Origin: Flavobacteriaceae bacterium
GTDB taxonomy: Bacteria; Bacteroidota; Bacteroidia; Flavobacteriales; Flavobacteriaceae
Assembly: GCA_014763515.1 (NCBI GenBank)
Contig: JACXVH010000129.1
Span: 1 to 7,015, forward strand
Length of the DNA stretch: 7,015 bases
Direction: 5' to 3'
Positions 1-6,167 of this stretch are shown here, in pieces. The translations under genes were made by a program, and so were the position numbers. The notes beneath the pieces were generated by a model. It worked only from the letters and a program-made list of their open reading frames with translations, searched no databases and had not been told where the DNA came from. Numbering within the stretch: position 1 is the stretch's first letter; every line of letters begins with the position of its first letter.

Positions 1-1170
1 GCCGAAATTTTATTAGAACTTGATGATGAAACGCGTGTTAAAATATTAAAAAGCTTAACTGCTGCAGAAATCGCAGACGAACTTGATGAGCTAGACACCG
101 ATGATGCTGCCGATATTATTGCCGAACTTCCTCAAGCAAAAAAAGAACAAGTAATTTCTGAACTTGAAGACGTTGAACATGCCAAAGACATTGTCGACTT
201 ATTACGTTACGACGAAGATTCTGCGGGTGGTTTAATGGCGAAAGAGTTAGTAAAAGTTAATGAAAACTGGAATGTTTTAACCTGTGTAAAAGAAATGCGT
301 GCGCAAGCCGAAAATGTTACGCGAGTGCATTCCATTTATGTTGTTGATGATGAAAACCGATTAAAAGGCAGACTTTCCTTAAAAGATCTATTAACTACTT
401 CTACCAAAACGCCTATTAGTGAAGTTTATATTCCCAAAGTAGATTATGTAAAAGTTAATACCGAAAATGTAGAAGTGGCTCGAATCATGCAAAAGTATGA
501 CTTAGAGGCTATACCAGTAGTTGACGAATTAGGAAGATTAGTTGGCCGCATTACCATTGATGATATCGTCGATGTAATCAAAGAAGAAGCAGATAAAGAT
601 TATCAATTAGCAGCCGGTATCTCGCAAGACGTAGAAGCCGATGATAGTATTTTAGAACTTACAAAAGCACGTTTACCTTGGTTAGTTTTAGCTTTGTTAG
701 GAAGTTTTATAGCGGTAACTATTGCTAGTAATTTTCAAGAAGCCATTAATAAATTTCCTGTAATTTTCTTCTTTACACCACTTATTGCTGCTATGGCAGG
801 AAACGTAGGCGTACAATCTTCAGCAATTATTGTTCAAGGTTTAGCTAATAACACCATTAGTGGCTCACTTTTTAATCGATTGATCAAAGAATTAAGTCTG
901 AGTTTATTAAACGGATTAATTTTAGCAGTAATTCTTATTTTAGGAAGTCACTTTATCATTGGAGTAGATTATGAAGTGGGTGTTACCGTTGCAGTTTCTT
1001 TAGTGGCAGTTATTATTATAGCAGCTCTTGTTGGAACTTTTATTCCTATTATGTTGAATAGATTTGGTATTGATCCCGCTCTTGCAACTGGACCTTTTAT
1101 CACTACTAGCAATGATATTTTTGGAATCTTAATTTACTTTTCAATTGCCAAGTTAATTTTAGGATTCTAA
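1..1170 (+). CDS. mgtE: Magnesium transporter MgtE (5' end missing)
   Basis: Inner-membrane Mg2+ channel/transporter gated by cytosolic Mg2+. The frame is open from base 1, giving 389 visible residues. Family members are about 450 aa, so roughly 60 N-terminal residues lie outside the window; the ATG at 235 is internal, not the start. Visible residues 1-70 are the acidic helical N domain, followed by the family signature EDSAGGLM (72-79). Two CBS domains follow (about 80-195; each ends in a G-R-(L/I) and D-D/D-L pattern). From about residue 220 there are five hydrophobic segments. The pore region has PLIAAMAGNVGVQSS and DPALATGPFITTSND; the Asp at visible residue 372 matches the conserved pore Asp of MgtE. 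All expected parts are present and undamaged. Transcription converges with the decayed gene on the other strand; the two stop codons are 2 bp apart and I see no terminator between them. Confidence 0.96.
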   Translation, partial: AEILLELDDETRVKILKSLTAAEIADELDELDTDDAADIIAELPQAKKEQVISELEDVEHAKDIVDLLRYDEDSAGGLMAKELVKVNENWNVLTCVKEMRAQAENVTRVHSIYVVDDENRLKGRLSLKDLLTTSTKTPISEVYIPKVDYVKVNTENVEVARIMQKYDLEAIPVVDELGRLVGRITIDDIVDVIKEEADKDYQLAAGISQDVEADDSILELTKARLPWLVLALLGSFIAVTIASNFQEAINKFPVIFFFTPLIAAMAGNVGVQSSAIIVQGLANNTISGSLFNRLIKELSLSLLNGLILAVILILGSHFIIGVDYEVGVTVAVSLVAVIIIAALVGTFIPIMLNRFGIDPALATGPFITTSNDIFGILIYFSIAKLILGF

Positions 1171-1172
1171 AA

Positions 1173-1842
1173 TCATTCGTCATTTCGATCACATTCTTCT
1201 GGGATTGTAAAATATTTATCAATTTTCACAATATTTTTTAGCTTCATCTTAAATGTTATTTCTCCTTCAAGGTTTACATAATAAATCATAAATGGTTTTC
1301 CATTAGGAACATTCTTCTCTTTTAACCATTCGTTATAAGGAGTAACCTTATAAAAAAAAGGAAGAAAATCAGGAGAATTTTTATCTATGATATAATGATA
1401 CGTAACAATCTTTTTTCTCTTTTGATACTTTATATACTTTTATTACTTTTTATTGCATAATGATAATAAGAAACATCATTTATAATGGTGTCATTTAAAT
1501 TTTCAAAAAAATAATTTTCAACTTTATCTTTATAAAGATTATAATACTTTCCTACTATTCAGTATTTATAGTTTCAGCTTCAGTAAAAGTTTTAGTTGGT
1601 AAAAACCCATTAAAATGGTTCTCCTTATAATCTATCATCACAAATTTGTAATCGCTTTCTTTATTCATTAAAAATAGTCTATAACTGTTTTCTTTAGAAT
1701 TAACAAGAAAAACATTAACAGAATCTTTACCATCAAAATTTAACTTCTGATCAAACTCTAAAGCATAATCAAAATGGTACTTTTTTTGTCCAAATGAAAT
1801 TTGTAAAAAAGTTAAGAAGAAAAAGAAGATTATTTTATTCAT
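1173..1842 (-). pseudogene. Decayed gene for a secreted protein of unknown function (at least two frameshifts)
   Basis: I do not recognise the family. The 5' part (1842 down to 1555) encodes 95 residues beginning with a signal peptide (MNKIIFFFFLTFLQISFGQ, cleavage probably near residue 18-19) and ends at TAG 1557-1555. Protein-like reading then continues in a second frame from about 1555 to 1433 (VGKYYNLYKDKVENYFFEN...). It continues in a third frame from about 1439 to TGA at 1175-1173 (segments KKIVTYHYIIDKN, KVTPYNEWLKEKN, PFMIYYVNLEGEITFKMKL). Joined, these give about 220 residues of coherent, lysine/tyrosine-rich sequence, so the simplest reading is one exported protein gene broken by two small indels, one near 1555-1560 and one in the A-rich stretch around 1430-1445. 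This accounts for the otherwise gene-free 1171-1842 interval. A short intact 95-aa secreted protein is the alternative for the first part. Confidence 0.68.
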
Positions 1843-1852
1843 AACAAATGTC

Positions 1853-1860
1853 TATTTTTG
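1853..1860 (+). promoter_or_regulatory. Possible flavobacterial -7 element (TATTTTTG)
   Basis: TATTTTTG fits the Bacteroidetes -7 consensus TAnnTTTG exactly and lies 16 bp upstream of the TTG start of the dehydrogenase gene. Transcription would begin around 1866 with a leader of only about 10 nt. No TTG -33 element is present at the usual 17-19 bp spacing, so this is a partial match. Confidence 0.35.
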
Positions 1861-1876
1861 ATAAAAATAAAAAAAC

Positions 1877-2827
1877 TTGAACAATATTAAAATCCTTCAT
1901 ATCGATAGCAATCATTCTTTACTTTGGAAGCAATTAGAAGAAAGTGGCTTTCAAAATGAAGCTGATTTCAATTCTAGCAAAGAAGAAATTGAAACAAAAA
2001 TTGAGAACTATCATGGCATTGTAATCCGAAGCCGATTTAAAATTGATAAAAACTTTATCGACAAAGCCAAAAACTTACAATTTATTGCAAGAGTTGGTGC
2101 TGGTTTAGAAAGCATCGATTGTGATTATGCTCTCTCAAAAAACATTCATTTAATTGCCGCTCCAGAAGGAAATAGAAACGCAGTAGGGGAACATGCTCTT
2201 GGGATGCTATTATCGTTATTTAACAATTTAAATAAAGCAGATAAGGAAGTCAAAAACGGATTATGGCAACGAGAAGCTAACAGAGGTCACGAATTAGACG
2301 GTAAAACGGTAGGGATTATAGGTTACGGAAATATGGGTAAAGCTTTTGCAAAAAAACTTAGAGGTTTTGATGTAAAAGTTCTATGCTATGATATTTTATC
2401 TAATGTTGGCGATGAAAATGCCATTCAAGTTTCTTTACAAGAATTACAACGAGAAGCAGATGTTTTAAGTTTACATGTTCCTTGGACTAAAGAAACTGAT
2501 AAAATGGTGAATGCTACCTTTATTAATCAATTTTTAAAACCTTTTTGGTTGTTAAATTTAGCACGAGGAAAATGTGTTGTTACCAAAGATTTAGTAATAG
2601 CTCTACAAACAAAAAAAATATTAGGTGCAGGGCTAGATGTTTTAGAATATGAAAAATTATCATTTGAAAACTTATTCGACGAAGAAGGTAAAAATCCCGA
2701 CTTTGAATATCTTCGTAATGTAGATAATGTTTTACTTACACCACATATTGGAGGCTGGACATTTGAAAGTCATGAAAAATTAGCCCAAACTATAGTTGAC
2801 AAAATAAAACAACTTTATATTTCATAA
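1877..2827 (+). CDS. NAD-dependent D-isomer-specific 2-hydroxyacid dehydrogenase (phosphoglycerate-dehydrogenase-like)
   Basis: Cytosolic oxidoreductase interconverting a D-2-hydroxyacid and its 2-oxoacid with NAD(H). The substrate cannot be read from the sequence; 3-phosphoglycerate is a family guess. The 316 aa is a full family length without an extra ACT domain. Residues 1-100 are the flavodoxin-like substrate domain (RSRFKID, RVGAGLE, AAPEGNRNAVGEHALG). The Rossmann domain has GYGNMG (G149, G151, G154) with Asp172 after the second strand, which favours NAD over NADP. The catalytic set is Arg230 (LARGK), Glu257 (LDVLE) and His290 (TPHIGGW), all present. The start is a TTG at 1877; an in-frame TAA at 1868 rules out anything further upstream, and the ATT at 1886 is the other candidate because homologues begin near KILHID. 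The VOC gene follows after 2 bp, so the two are probably co-transcribed. No serC neighbour is visible, so I do not assign serA. Confidence 0.9.
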   Translation: MNNIKILHIDSNHSLLWKQLEESGFQNEADFNSSKEEIETKIENYHGIVIRSRFKIDKNFIDKAKNLQFIARVGAGLESIDCDYALSKNIHLIAAPEGNRNAVGEHALGMLLSLFNNLNKADKEVKNGLWQREANRGHELDGKTVGIIGYGNMGKAFAKKLRGFDVKVLCYDILSNVGDENAIQVSLQELQREADVLSLHVPWTKETDKMVNATFINQFLKPFWLLNLARGKCVVTKDLVIALQTKKILGAGLDVLEYEKLSFENLFDEEGKNPDFEYLRNVDNVLLTPHIGGWTFESHEKLAQTIVDKIKQLYIS

Positions 2828-2829
2828 TT

Positions 2830-3228
2830 ATGAACGAAAAAGAACCTAAAAGAGTTACAGGAATTGGTGGTTTATTCTTCAAATGTCAAAACCCTGAAGA
2901 AATTAGAAATTGGTACGCTAACCATCTAGGATTAGATACTAATAATTATGGAGCAACATTTTGGTGGAAAGATGAAAATGGTAACAAATGTTCTACACAA
3001 TGGAGTCCTTTTAAAGAAGACACTTCTTACTTTAAACCTTCTGAAAAGGCATTTATGCAAAACTTTAGAGTGGAAAATTTAGAATGGCTTTTAGAAAAAT
3101 TGAAAGAAGAAGGTGTAACAATTGTTGGTGAAATGGAGACTTATGAATATGGAAAGTTTGCTTGGATTATAGATCCTGAAGGAAATAAAATTGAACTTTG
3201 GGAACCTGTTGATACTTCTTTGAAATAA
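2830..3228 (+). CDS. VOC-superfamily (glyoxalase/bleomycin-resistance-like) protein
   Basis: A 132-aa protein of one vicinal-oxygen-chelate unit, i.e. two beta-alpha-beta-beta-beta modules. Module 1 starts at GIGGLFFKCQ (11-20), with the helix PEEIRNWYANHLGL typical of the family and a strand through FWWKDENGN. Module 2 begins at AFMQNFRVENLEWLLEKLKEEG (74-95) and ends in the hallmark DPEGNKIELWEP (115-126). Glu122 fits the usual last metal ligand. The first-strand position normally held by His or Gln, and the matching position in module 2 (MQNFRV), have no His, so metal binding may be weak or absent. Known relatives include glyoxalases, dioxygenases and drug-binding proteins; the substrate here is unknown. 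It starts 2 bp after the dehydrogenase stop and is almost certainly translated from the same message. A role in handling a small oxo- or hydroxy-acid is only inference from that pairing. Confidence 0.88.
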   Translation: MNEKEPKRVTGIGGLFFKCQNPEEIRNWYANHLGLDTNNYGATFWWKDENGNKCSTQWSPFKEDTSYFKPSEKAFMQNFRVENLEWLLEKLKEEGVTIVGEMETYEYGKFAWIIDPEGNKIELWEPVDTSLK

Positions 3229-3274
3229 ATTATTATATTTATAACCAATCAATAAACTATATAAAAAATCAAAA

Positions 3275-3547
3275 ATGGAAACAACTAGACAAACAGAAAC
3301 TTGGAATAACCCACCTCAAGAAAACAAAAAAATTGTTGCAGGTATTTGTGCAATATTAATTGGTGGTATTGGGGTACACAAATTTATTTTAGGCTATACA
3401 AAAGAGGGTGCCATCTAGATTATCTTATCACTCATTAGCTGTGGTGTTCTTGGTATAATTCCTTTTATTGAAGGAATTATTTACCTTACAAAATCAGATG
3501 CCGAATTTTACGAAACGTATCAAGTAAATAAAAGACCTTGGTTTTAA
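3275..3547 (+). pseudogene. TM2-domain membrane protein interrupted by an in-frame TAG
   Basis: Read through codon 48, this frame gives a 90-codon TM2-domain protein. It has a polar N-terminus, a first membrane segment (KKIVAGICAILIGGIGVHKF) joined by the family's short G-x-H-x-F...GY turn to a second (IILSLISCGVLGIIPFIEGI), then a cytosolic tail ending in RPWF. The reading frame is otherwise perfect on both sides of the TAG at 3416-3418, between GYTKEGAI and IILSL. TM2 proteins usually carry Gln at this position (GxxQIILSL), so CAG to TAG, a single C-to-T change, is the simplest history. Translation stopping there would release a 47-residue peptide with one membrane segment and no second one. 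TM2 proteins are of unclear function. A sequencing error or suppressed amber codon is possible. The gene ends just before a hairpin terminator shared with the convergent gene. Confidence 0.85.
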
Positions 3548-3552
3548 TATTA

Positions 3553-3582
3553 AAAAAAGAGAAGTGAAAACTTCTCTTTTTT
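3553..3582. terminator. Bidirectional hairpin terminator
   Basis: A perfect 13-bp stem (3553-3565 with 3570-3582) closes on a GAAA tetraloop in the + strand. The stem is A-rich on one side and T-rich on the other, so either strand reads as a hairpin followed by a U tract. It lies between the convergent TM2 gene and the secreted-protein gene and would serve both. The stop codon of the minus-strand gene (3583-3581) sits at the edge of the stem. Confidence 0.85.
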
Positions 3583-4024
3583 AATTCATGTAAGTCCAGT
3601 TAAAACCATCACTTATTACAATAACAGTCCTCAAATTTCCTTCATGCATATACAAATTTGAACTACCTGTTGTGGAATTCTTAGGAAAAAGCATTCCAGA
3701 GGTAGTCGTTAATTGTGCAGTAACCGAGTTTTGAATATTTCTAATAATATAAATTCTCCCCGGAAAAAGTGTTGGATCTGGTAATTGAAATTTATCATCT
3801 GCAGCTAAAGGTCGAACCGAAATGTATACTCCATCATTAATTAAAGTTGCCGCACCTCCGCCTCCAGTATTAGTACCATTTAACGTCATAACCTTTAAAG
3901 AAACATTTCCGTTAATATCTAATGTACTTAAGGGCGTGATTGTATTGATTCCTACTTGAGCATTAATCTTTGAAACAACTAAAACAATAATCAAAAAAAT
4001 GCAATATTTCAATTTTTTAACCAT
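3581..4024 (-). CDS. Small exported protein with the Bacteroidota QVGINT...TLDINGN motif
   Basis: A 147-aa protein with a clear signal peptide: basic MVKKLKY, a hydrophobic core, and probable cleavage after Ala22 (KINA/QVG). The mature N-terminus reads QVGINTITPLSTLDINGNV. That motif is very common at the front of secreted or cell-surface proteins in Bacteroidota, where it often precedes large repetitive or coiled domains. Here the rest is short: a Gly-rich linker (GGGGAA, about residues 55-59), then a beta-rich section containing GVYISVRPLAADDKFQLPDP and a stretch ending in DGFNWTYMN. No catalytic motif is visible. The family role is unknown; a small structural surface or extracellular protein is a guess. 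The Bacteroidetes C-terminal sorting domain is not recognisable. The ATG at 4024-4022 is the only start placed correctly ahead of the signal peptide. The stop codon abuts the shared terminator hairpin. Confidence 0.85.
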   Translation of the reverse strand: MVKKLKYCIFLIIVLVVSKINAQVGINTITPLSTLDINGNVSLKVMTLNGTNTGGGGAATLINDGVYISVRPLAADDKFQLPDPTLFPGRIYIIRNIQNSVTAQLTTTSGMLFPKNSTTGSSNLYMHEGNLRTVIVISDGFNWTYMN

Positions 4025-4116
4025 ATCTTTAATAATTATTTAAAATAAAGTTAACATATTGGTTTTTAAATAAAAAAATGAAATCTTTACGAAAACGTTT
4101 TAGTGTTGATAAATAA

Positions 4117-4139
4117 CAAAAAAAGGGACTTTCGCCCCT
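4117..4139 (-). terminator. Rho-independent terminator of the ssb gene
   Basis: Read on the minus strand, AGGGGC-GAAA-GTCCCT forms a six-pair stem (one G-U pair) with a GAAA tetraloop, followed by seven Ts (4124-4118). It begins 5 bp after the ssb stop codon. On the plus strand the G-U becomes an A-C mismatch and no T run follows, so it is directional. Confidence 0.88.
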
Positions 4140-4143
4140 AATT

Positions 4144-4464
4144 TTACTTCCCTAATAGCATAATTTCATTTACCAAAACTTCTGTGACATAACGTTTATT
4201 ACCGTCTTTATCGTCAAAACTTCTATGAGTTAATTTACCTTCTACAGCAATTTCTTTTCCTTTAGTAACAAATTTTTCAATAATTTCTGCTGGTTTTCCC
4301 CAAGCGGTAACTTTATGCCATTCGGTTTGTTCTACTTTATATCCTTTTTCATTGTAATAATAATCATTTGTAGCGATAGTTAAGTTGGCTACTTTTTTGT
4401 TGTTTACTGTTTTAATTTCAGGTTCTTGACCTACGTGTCCGATTAATTGTACTTTGTTTTTCAT
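4144..4464 (-). CDS. ssb: Single-stranded DNA-binding protein, short form without acidic tail
   Basis: An OB-fold protein that coats single-stranded DNA in replication, repair and recombination. The 106 residues cover only the OB domain: MKNKVQLIGHVGQEPEIK as the first strand, KKVANLTIATNDYYYNEKGYK as the second and third, the family signature EWHKVTAWGKPAEI (about residues 48-61), then the KGKEIAVEGKLTHRSF and KRYVTEVLVNEIMLLGK strands. Standard bacterial SSBs run to about 150-180 aa with a flexible linker and an acidic C-terminus (DDDIPF type) that recruits partner proteins. This one ends in LLGK with neither, and the reading frame is clean, so it is not obviously truncated. Flavobacteria commonly carry such a short paralogue besides a full-length SSB; that is background knowledge. 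It is a single-gene unit with its own terminator and a divergent upstream region of about 200 bp. Confidence 0.95.
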   Translation of the reverse strand: MKNKVQLIGHVGQEPEIKTVNNKKVANLTIATNDYYYNEKGYKVEQTEWHKVTAWGKPAEIIEKFVTKGKEIAVEGKLTHRSFDDKDGNKRYVTEVLVNEIMLLGK

Positions 4465-4552
4465 GGCGTGTAAAAATTTAAAATGTTTATATTAATTAAA
4501 ATGTATGTGTCTTATCGATTGAACTTAAACTTGTTCCTTCAGTTTGACGATG

Positions 4553-4560
4553 CAAAGATT
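4553..4560 (-). promoter_or_regulatory. Possible -7 element for ssb
   Basis: The minus strand reads AATCTTTG followed by CA, one mismatch from TAnnTTTG. This would give a leader of about 80 nt before the ssb ATG. No TTG is found at the -33 spacing. Weak, but the best candidate upstream of ssb. Confidence 0.28.
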
Positions 4561-4579
4561 TAACACTTCCAAAACTTTA

Positions 4580-4635
4580 TTCGGTTATTATCTAATTAAT
4601 TTCGGTTGTAAATATTTGTAACCATTTGTAAACGG
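4580..4635 (+). promoter_or_regulatory. Phased repeat cluster, candidate operator/promoter of the GNAT-nitrilase gene
   Basis: Three copies of TTGTAA start at 4606, 4616 and 4626, exactly 10 bp apart. Two copies of TTCGGTT start at 4580 and 4601, 21 bp apart. All repeats would therefore face the same side of the helix. The cluster ends about 30 bp upstream of the start at 4662, where a promoter is expected. AATATTTG (4611-4618), inside the array, is one mismatch from the -7 consensus TAnnTTTG. Binding by a regulator or cooperative oligomer is inference; chance in AT-rich DNA is not excluded. Confidence 0.4.
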
Positions 4636-4661
4636 ATAAAAAATTCATTAATCAAATATTT

Positions 4662-6122
4662 ATGCACCAGAAAATTGAAAAAGTAGAATTACGAAATTTA
4701 CAAATCGAAGATTACAAACAGCTTAAAAAATCAATGATTGAAGCGTATCCTGATATGGAAAATTCCTATTGGGATGAAAAACATATTGAAAAATTACTCA
4801 AAACTTTTCCAGAAGGGCAAGTTGTTATTGTTGCCGATGGTGTTGTTGTAGGTTCTGCTCTTTCGATAATTGTTACTGAAAAAACCGCATACAAACTTCA
4901 TAATTATAAAGATATTACCGGAAATTATACCTTTTCTACTCATGATGAAGAAGGCGAAATTTTATATGGAATTGACGTTTTTGTACATCCAAAATATCGT
5001 GGATTACGATTAGGGCGTCGTTTATATGATGCTCGAAAAGAGTTGTGTGAACAATTAAACTTAAAAGCTATTGTTTTTGCAGGAAGAATTCCTAATTATG
5101 TGAAACATGCTAAAGAAATTTCACCTAAAGAATACATAGAAAAAGTAAAAAAGAAAGAAATATATGACCCAGTATTAAGTTTTCAACTAAGTAATGACTT
5201 TTATCCTGTAAGAGTGATGAGAAATTATTTACAAGGTGATAGAAGCTCACAAGAGTTTGCTGTTTTATTAGATTGGAACAACATCTATTATGAAGAAAAT
5301 AAAAAATTAATTAATGTCGAAAAAAGTGTAATTCGTTTAGGTTTGATCCAATGGCAAATGCGTGGTAGTGATTTTGCTTTATTTCCCGAATTATTTACAG
5401 CACCCTTAATGGCTGATTACAATCATCTTTCTGAAGCAGAAGCAATAAAAGAACTCGCAAAATATACAGATGCCATTCATAAAAAAATGCAAGAATTTGC
5501 TATTTCTTATAACATCAATATTATAACAGGAAGTATGCCCTATTTGGAAAACGGACATGTGTATAATGTTGGTTTTTTATGTCGTAGAGATGGAACAAGC
5601 GAAATGTATCGTAAAATTCACATTACACCAAACGAAGTTTTCCATTGGGGAATTACAGGTGGCGACACCATTCAAACATTTGATACCGATTGTGGTAAAA
5701 TTGGTGTTGTGATTTGTTATGATGTTGAGTTCCCAGAATTATCGCGTTTAATGGCAGATCAAGGCATGAATATCTTGTTTGTTCCATTCTTAACCGATAC
5801 GCAAAACGGATATACAAGAGTGAAACATTGTGCACAAGCCAGAGCCATTGAGAATGAATGTTATGTTGCTGTAGCTGGTTGTGTTGGTAATTTACCGAAA
5901 GTAAACAACATGGATATTCAGTATGCACAAGCTGCTGTTTTTACACCATCTGATTTTGCATTTCCAAGTAACGGAATTAAAGCGGAAGCAACTCCAAATA
6001 CCGAAATGACCTTAATTGTTGATGTCGACTTAGATTTGTTAAAAGAATTACACGAACATGGTAGTGTTCAAGTTATGAAAGACAGAAGACACGATTTGTA
6101 TAAATTGAAGAAACTTAAATAA
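4662..6122 (+). CDS. GNAT acetyltransferase-nitrilase (carbon-nitrogen hydrolase) fusion, apparent internal deletion
   Basis: A two-domain cytosolic enzyme of 486 aa. Residues about 8-200 form a GNAT acetyltransferase-like domain with the acetyl-CoA loop region VHPKYRGLRLGRRLYDARKEL (R113-G114...G118). From about residue 222 there is a carbon-nitrogen hydrolase domain whose Glu-Lys-Cys triad is present: Glu243 (LFPELF), Lys318 (YRKIHITPNE) and Cys352 (VVICYDVEFPE). Such nitrilases cut amide or nitrile C-N bonds; the substrate of this fusion family is not known to me. The odd point is the junction RLGLIQWQMR/GSDFALFPELF at residues 225-241. From memory, relatives have about 22-25 more residues between WQMR and SDF, the first helix of the nitrilase fold, and are about 505-510 aa long. 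The frame is kept. This looks like an in-frame deletion that may spoil folding although the triad remains. The ATG at 4662 fits the family start (KVELRNLQIEDY); no ribosome-binding site is evident. Confidence 0.93.
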   Translation: MHQKIEKVELRNLQIEDYKQLKKSMIEAYPDMENSYWDEKHIEKLLKTFPEGQVVIVADGVVVGSALSIIVTEKTAYKLHNYKDITGNYTFSTHDEEGEILYGIDVFVHPKYRGLRLGRRLYDARKELCEQLNLKAIVFAGRIPNYVKHAKEISPKEYIEKVKKKEIYDPVLSFQLSNDFYPVRVMRNYLQGDRSSQEFAVLLDWNNIYYEENKKLINVEKSVIRLGLIQWQMRGSDFALFPELFTAPLMADYNHLSEAEAIKELAKYTDAIHKKMQEFAISYNINIITGSMPYLENGHVYNVGFLCRRDGTSEMYRKIHITPNEVFHWGITGGDTIQTFDTDCGKIGVVICYDVEFPELSRLMADQGMNILFVPFLTDTQNGYTRVKHCAQARAIENECYVAVAGCVGNLPKVNNMDIQYAQAAVFTPSDFAFPSNGIKAEATPNTEMTLIVDVDLDLLKELHEHGSVQVMKDRRHDLYKLKKLK

Positions 6123-6127
6123 TAATT

Positions 6128-6153
6128 GTCACACTGAGCAAAATCGAAGTGTC
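6128..6153. repeat. REP-like intergenic palindromic repeat (single copy)
   Basis: GTCACACTGAGC at one end and GAAGTGTC at the other form an imperfect inverted repeat (ACACT pairs with AGTGT; GA with TC inside) around an A-rich centre. It resembles the GTCACACTGAGC...GTCGAAGTGTC elements scattered through many flavobacterial genomes between genes. It lies 5 bp past the fusion-gene stop and could also act as a weak transcript end, although no T run follows. Confidence 0.5.
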
Positions 6154-6167
6154 TAATAATTAAATAT

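Noticed and set aside
235..237. ATG as the start of mgtE
   Set aside because: The frame is open and MgtE-like back to base 1, and this Met is the last residue of the conserved EDSAGGLM motif.
1176..1192. CGTCATTTCGATC-like stretch as an intergenic repeat
   Set aside because: It resembles dispersed repeat ends but is explained as the coding end of the decayed minus-strand gene.
1405..1434. A third frameshift in the A6 run (1411-1416) of the decayed gene
   Set aside because: The last frame is already open from 1439, so one shift near 1432-1442 explains the change without a third.
3231..3274. A promoter for the TM2 gene (TATATTTA at 3234)
   Set aside because: It is one mismatch from the -7 consensus in very AT-rich DNA, with no TTG at the right spacing upstream.
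5653..5928. A 91-codon open frame on the minus strand
   Set aside because: It lies wholly inside the nitrilase domain on the opposite strand and its translation (Gln/His/Tyr-rich) has no protein-like pattern.
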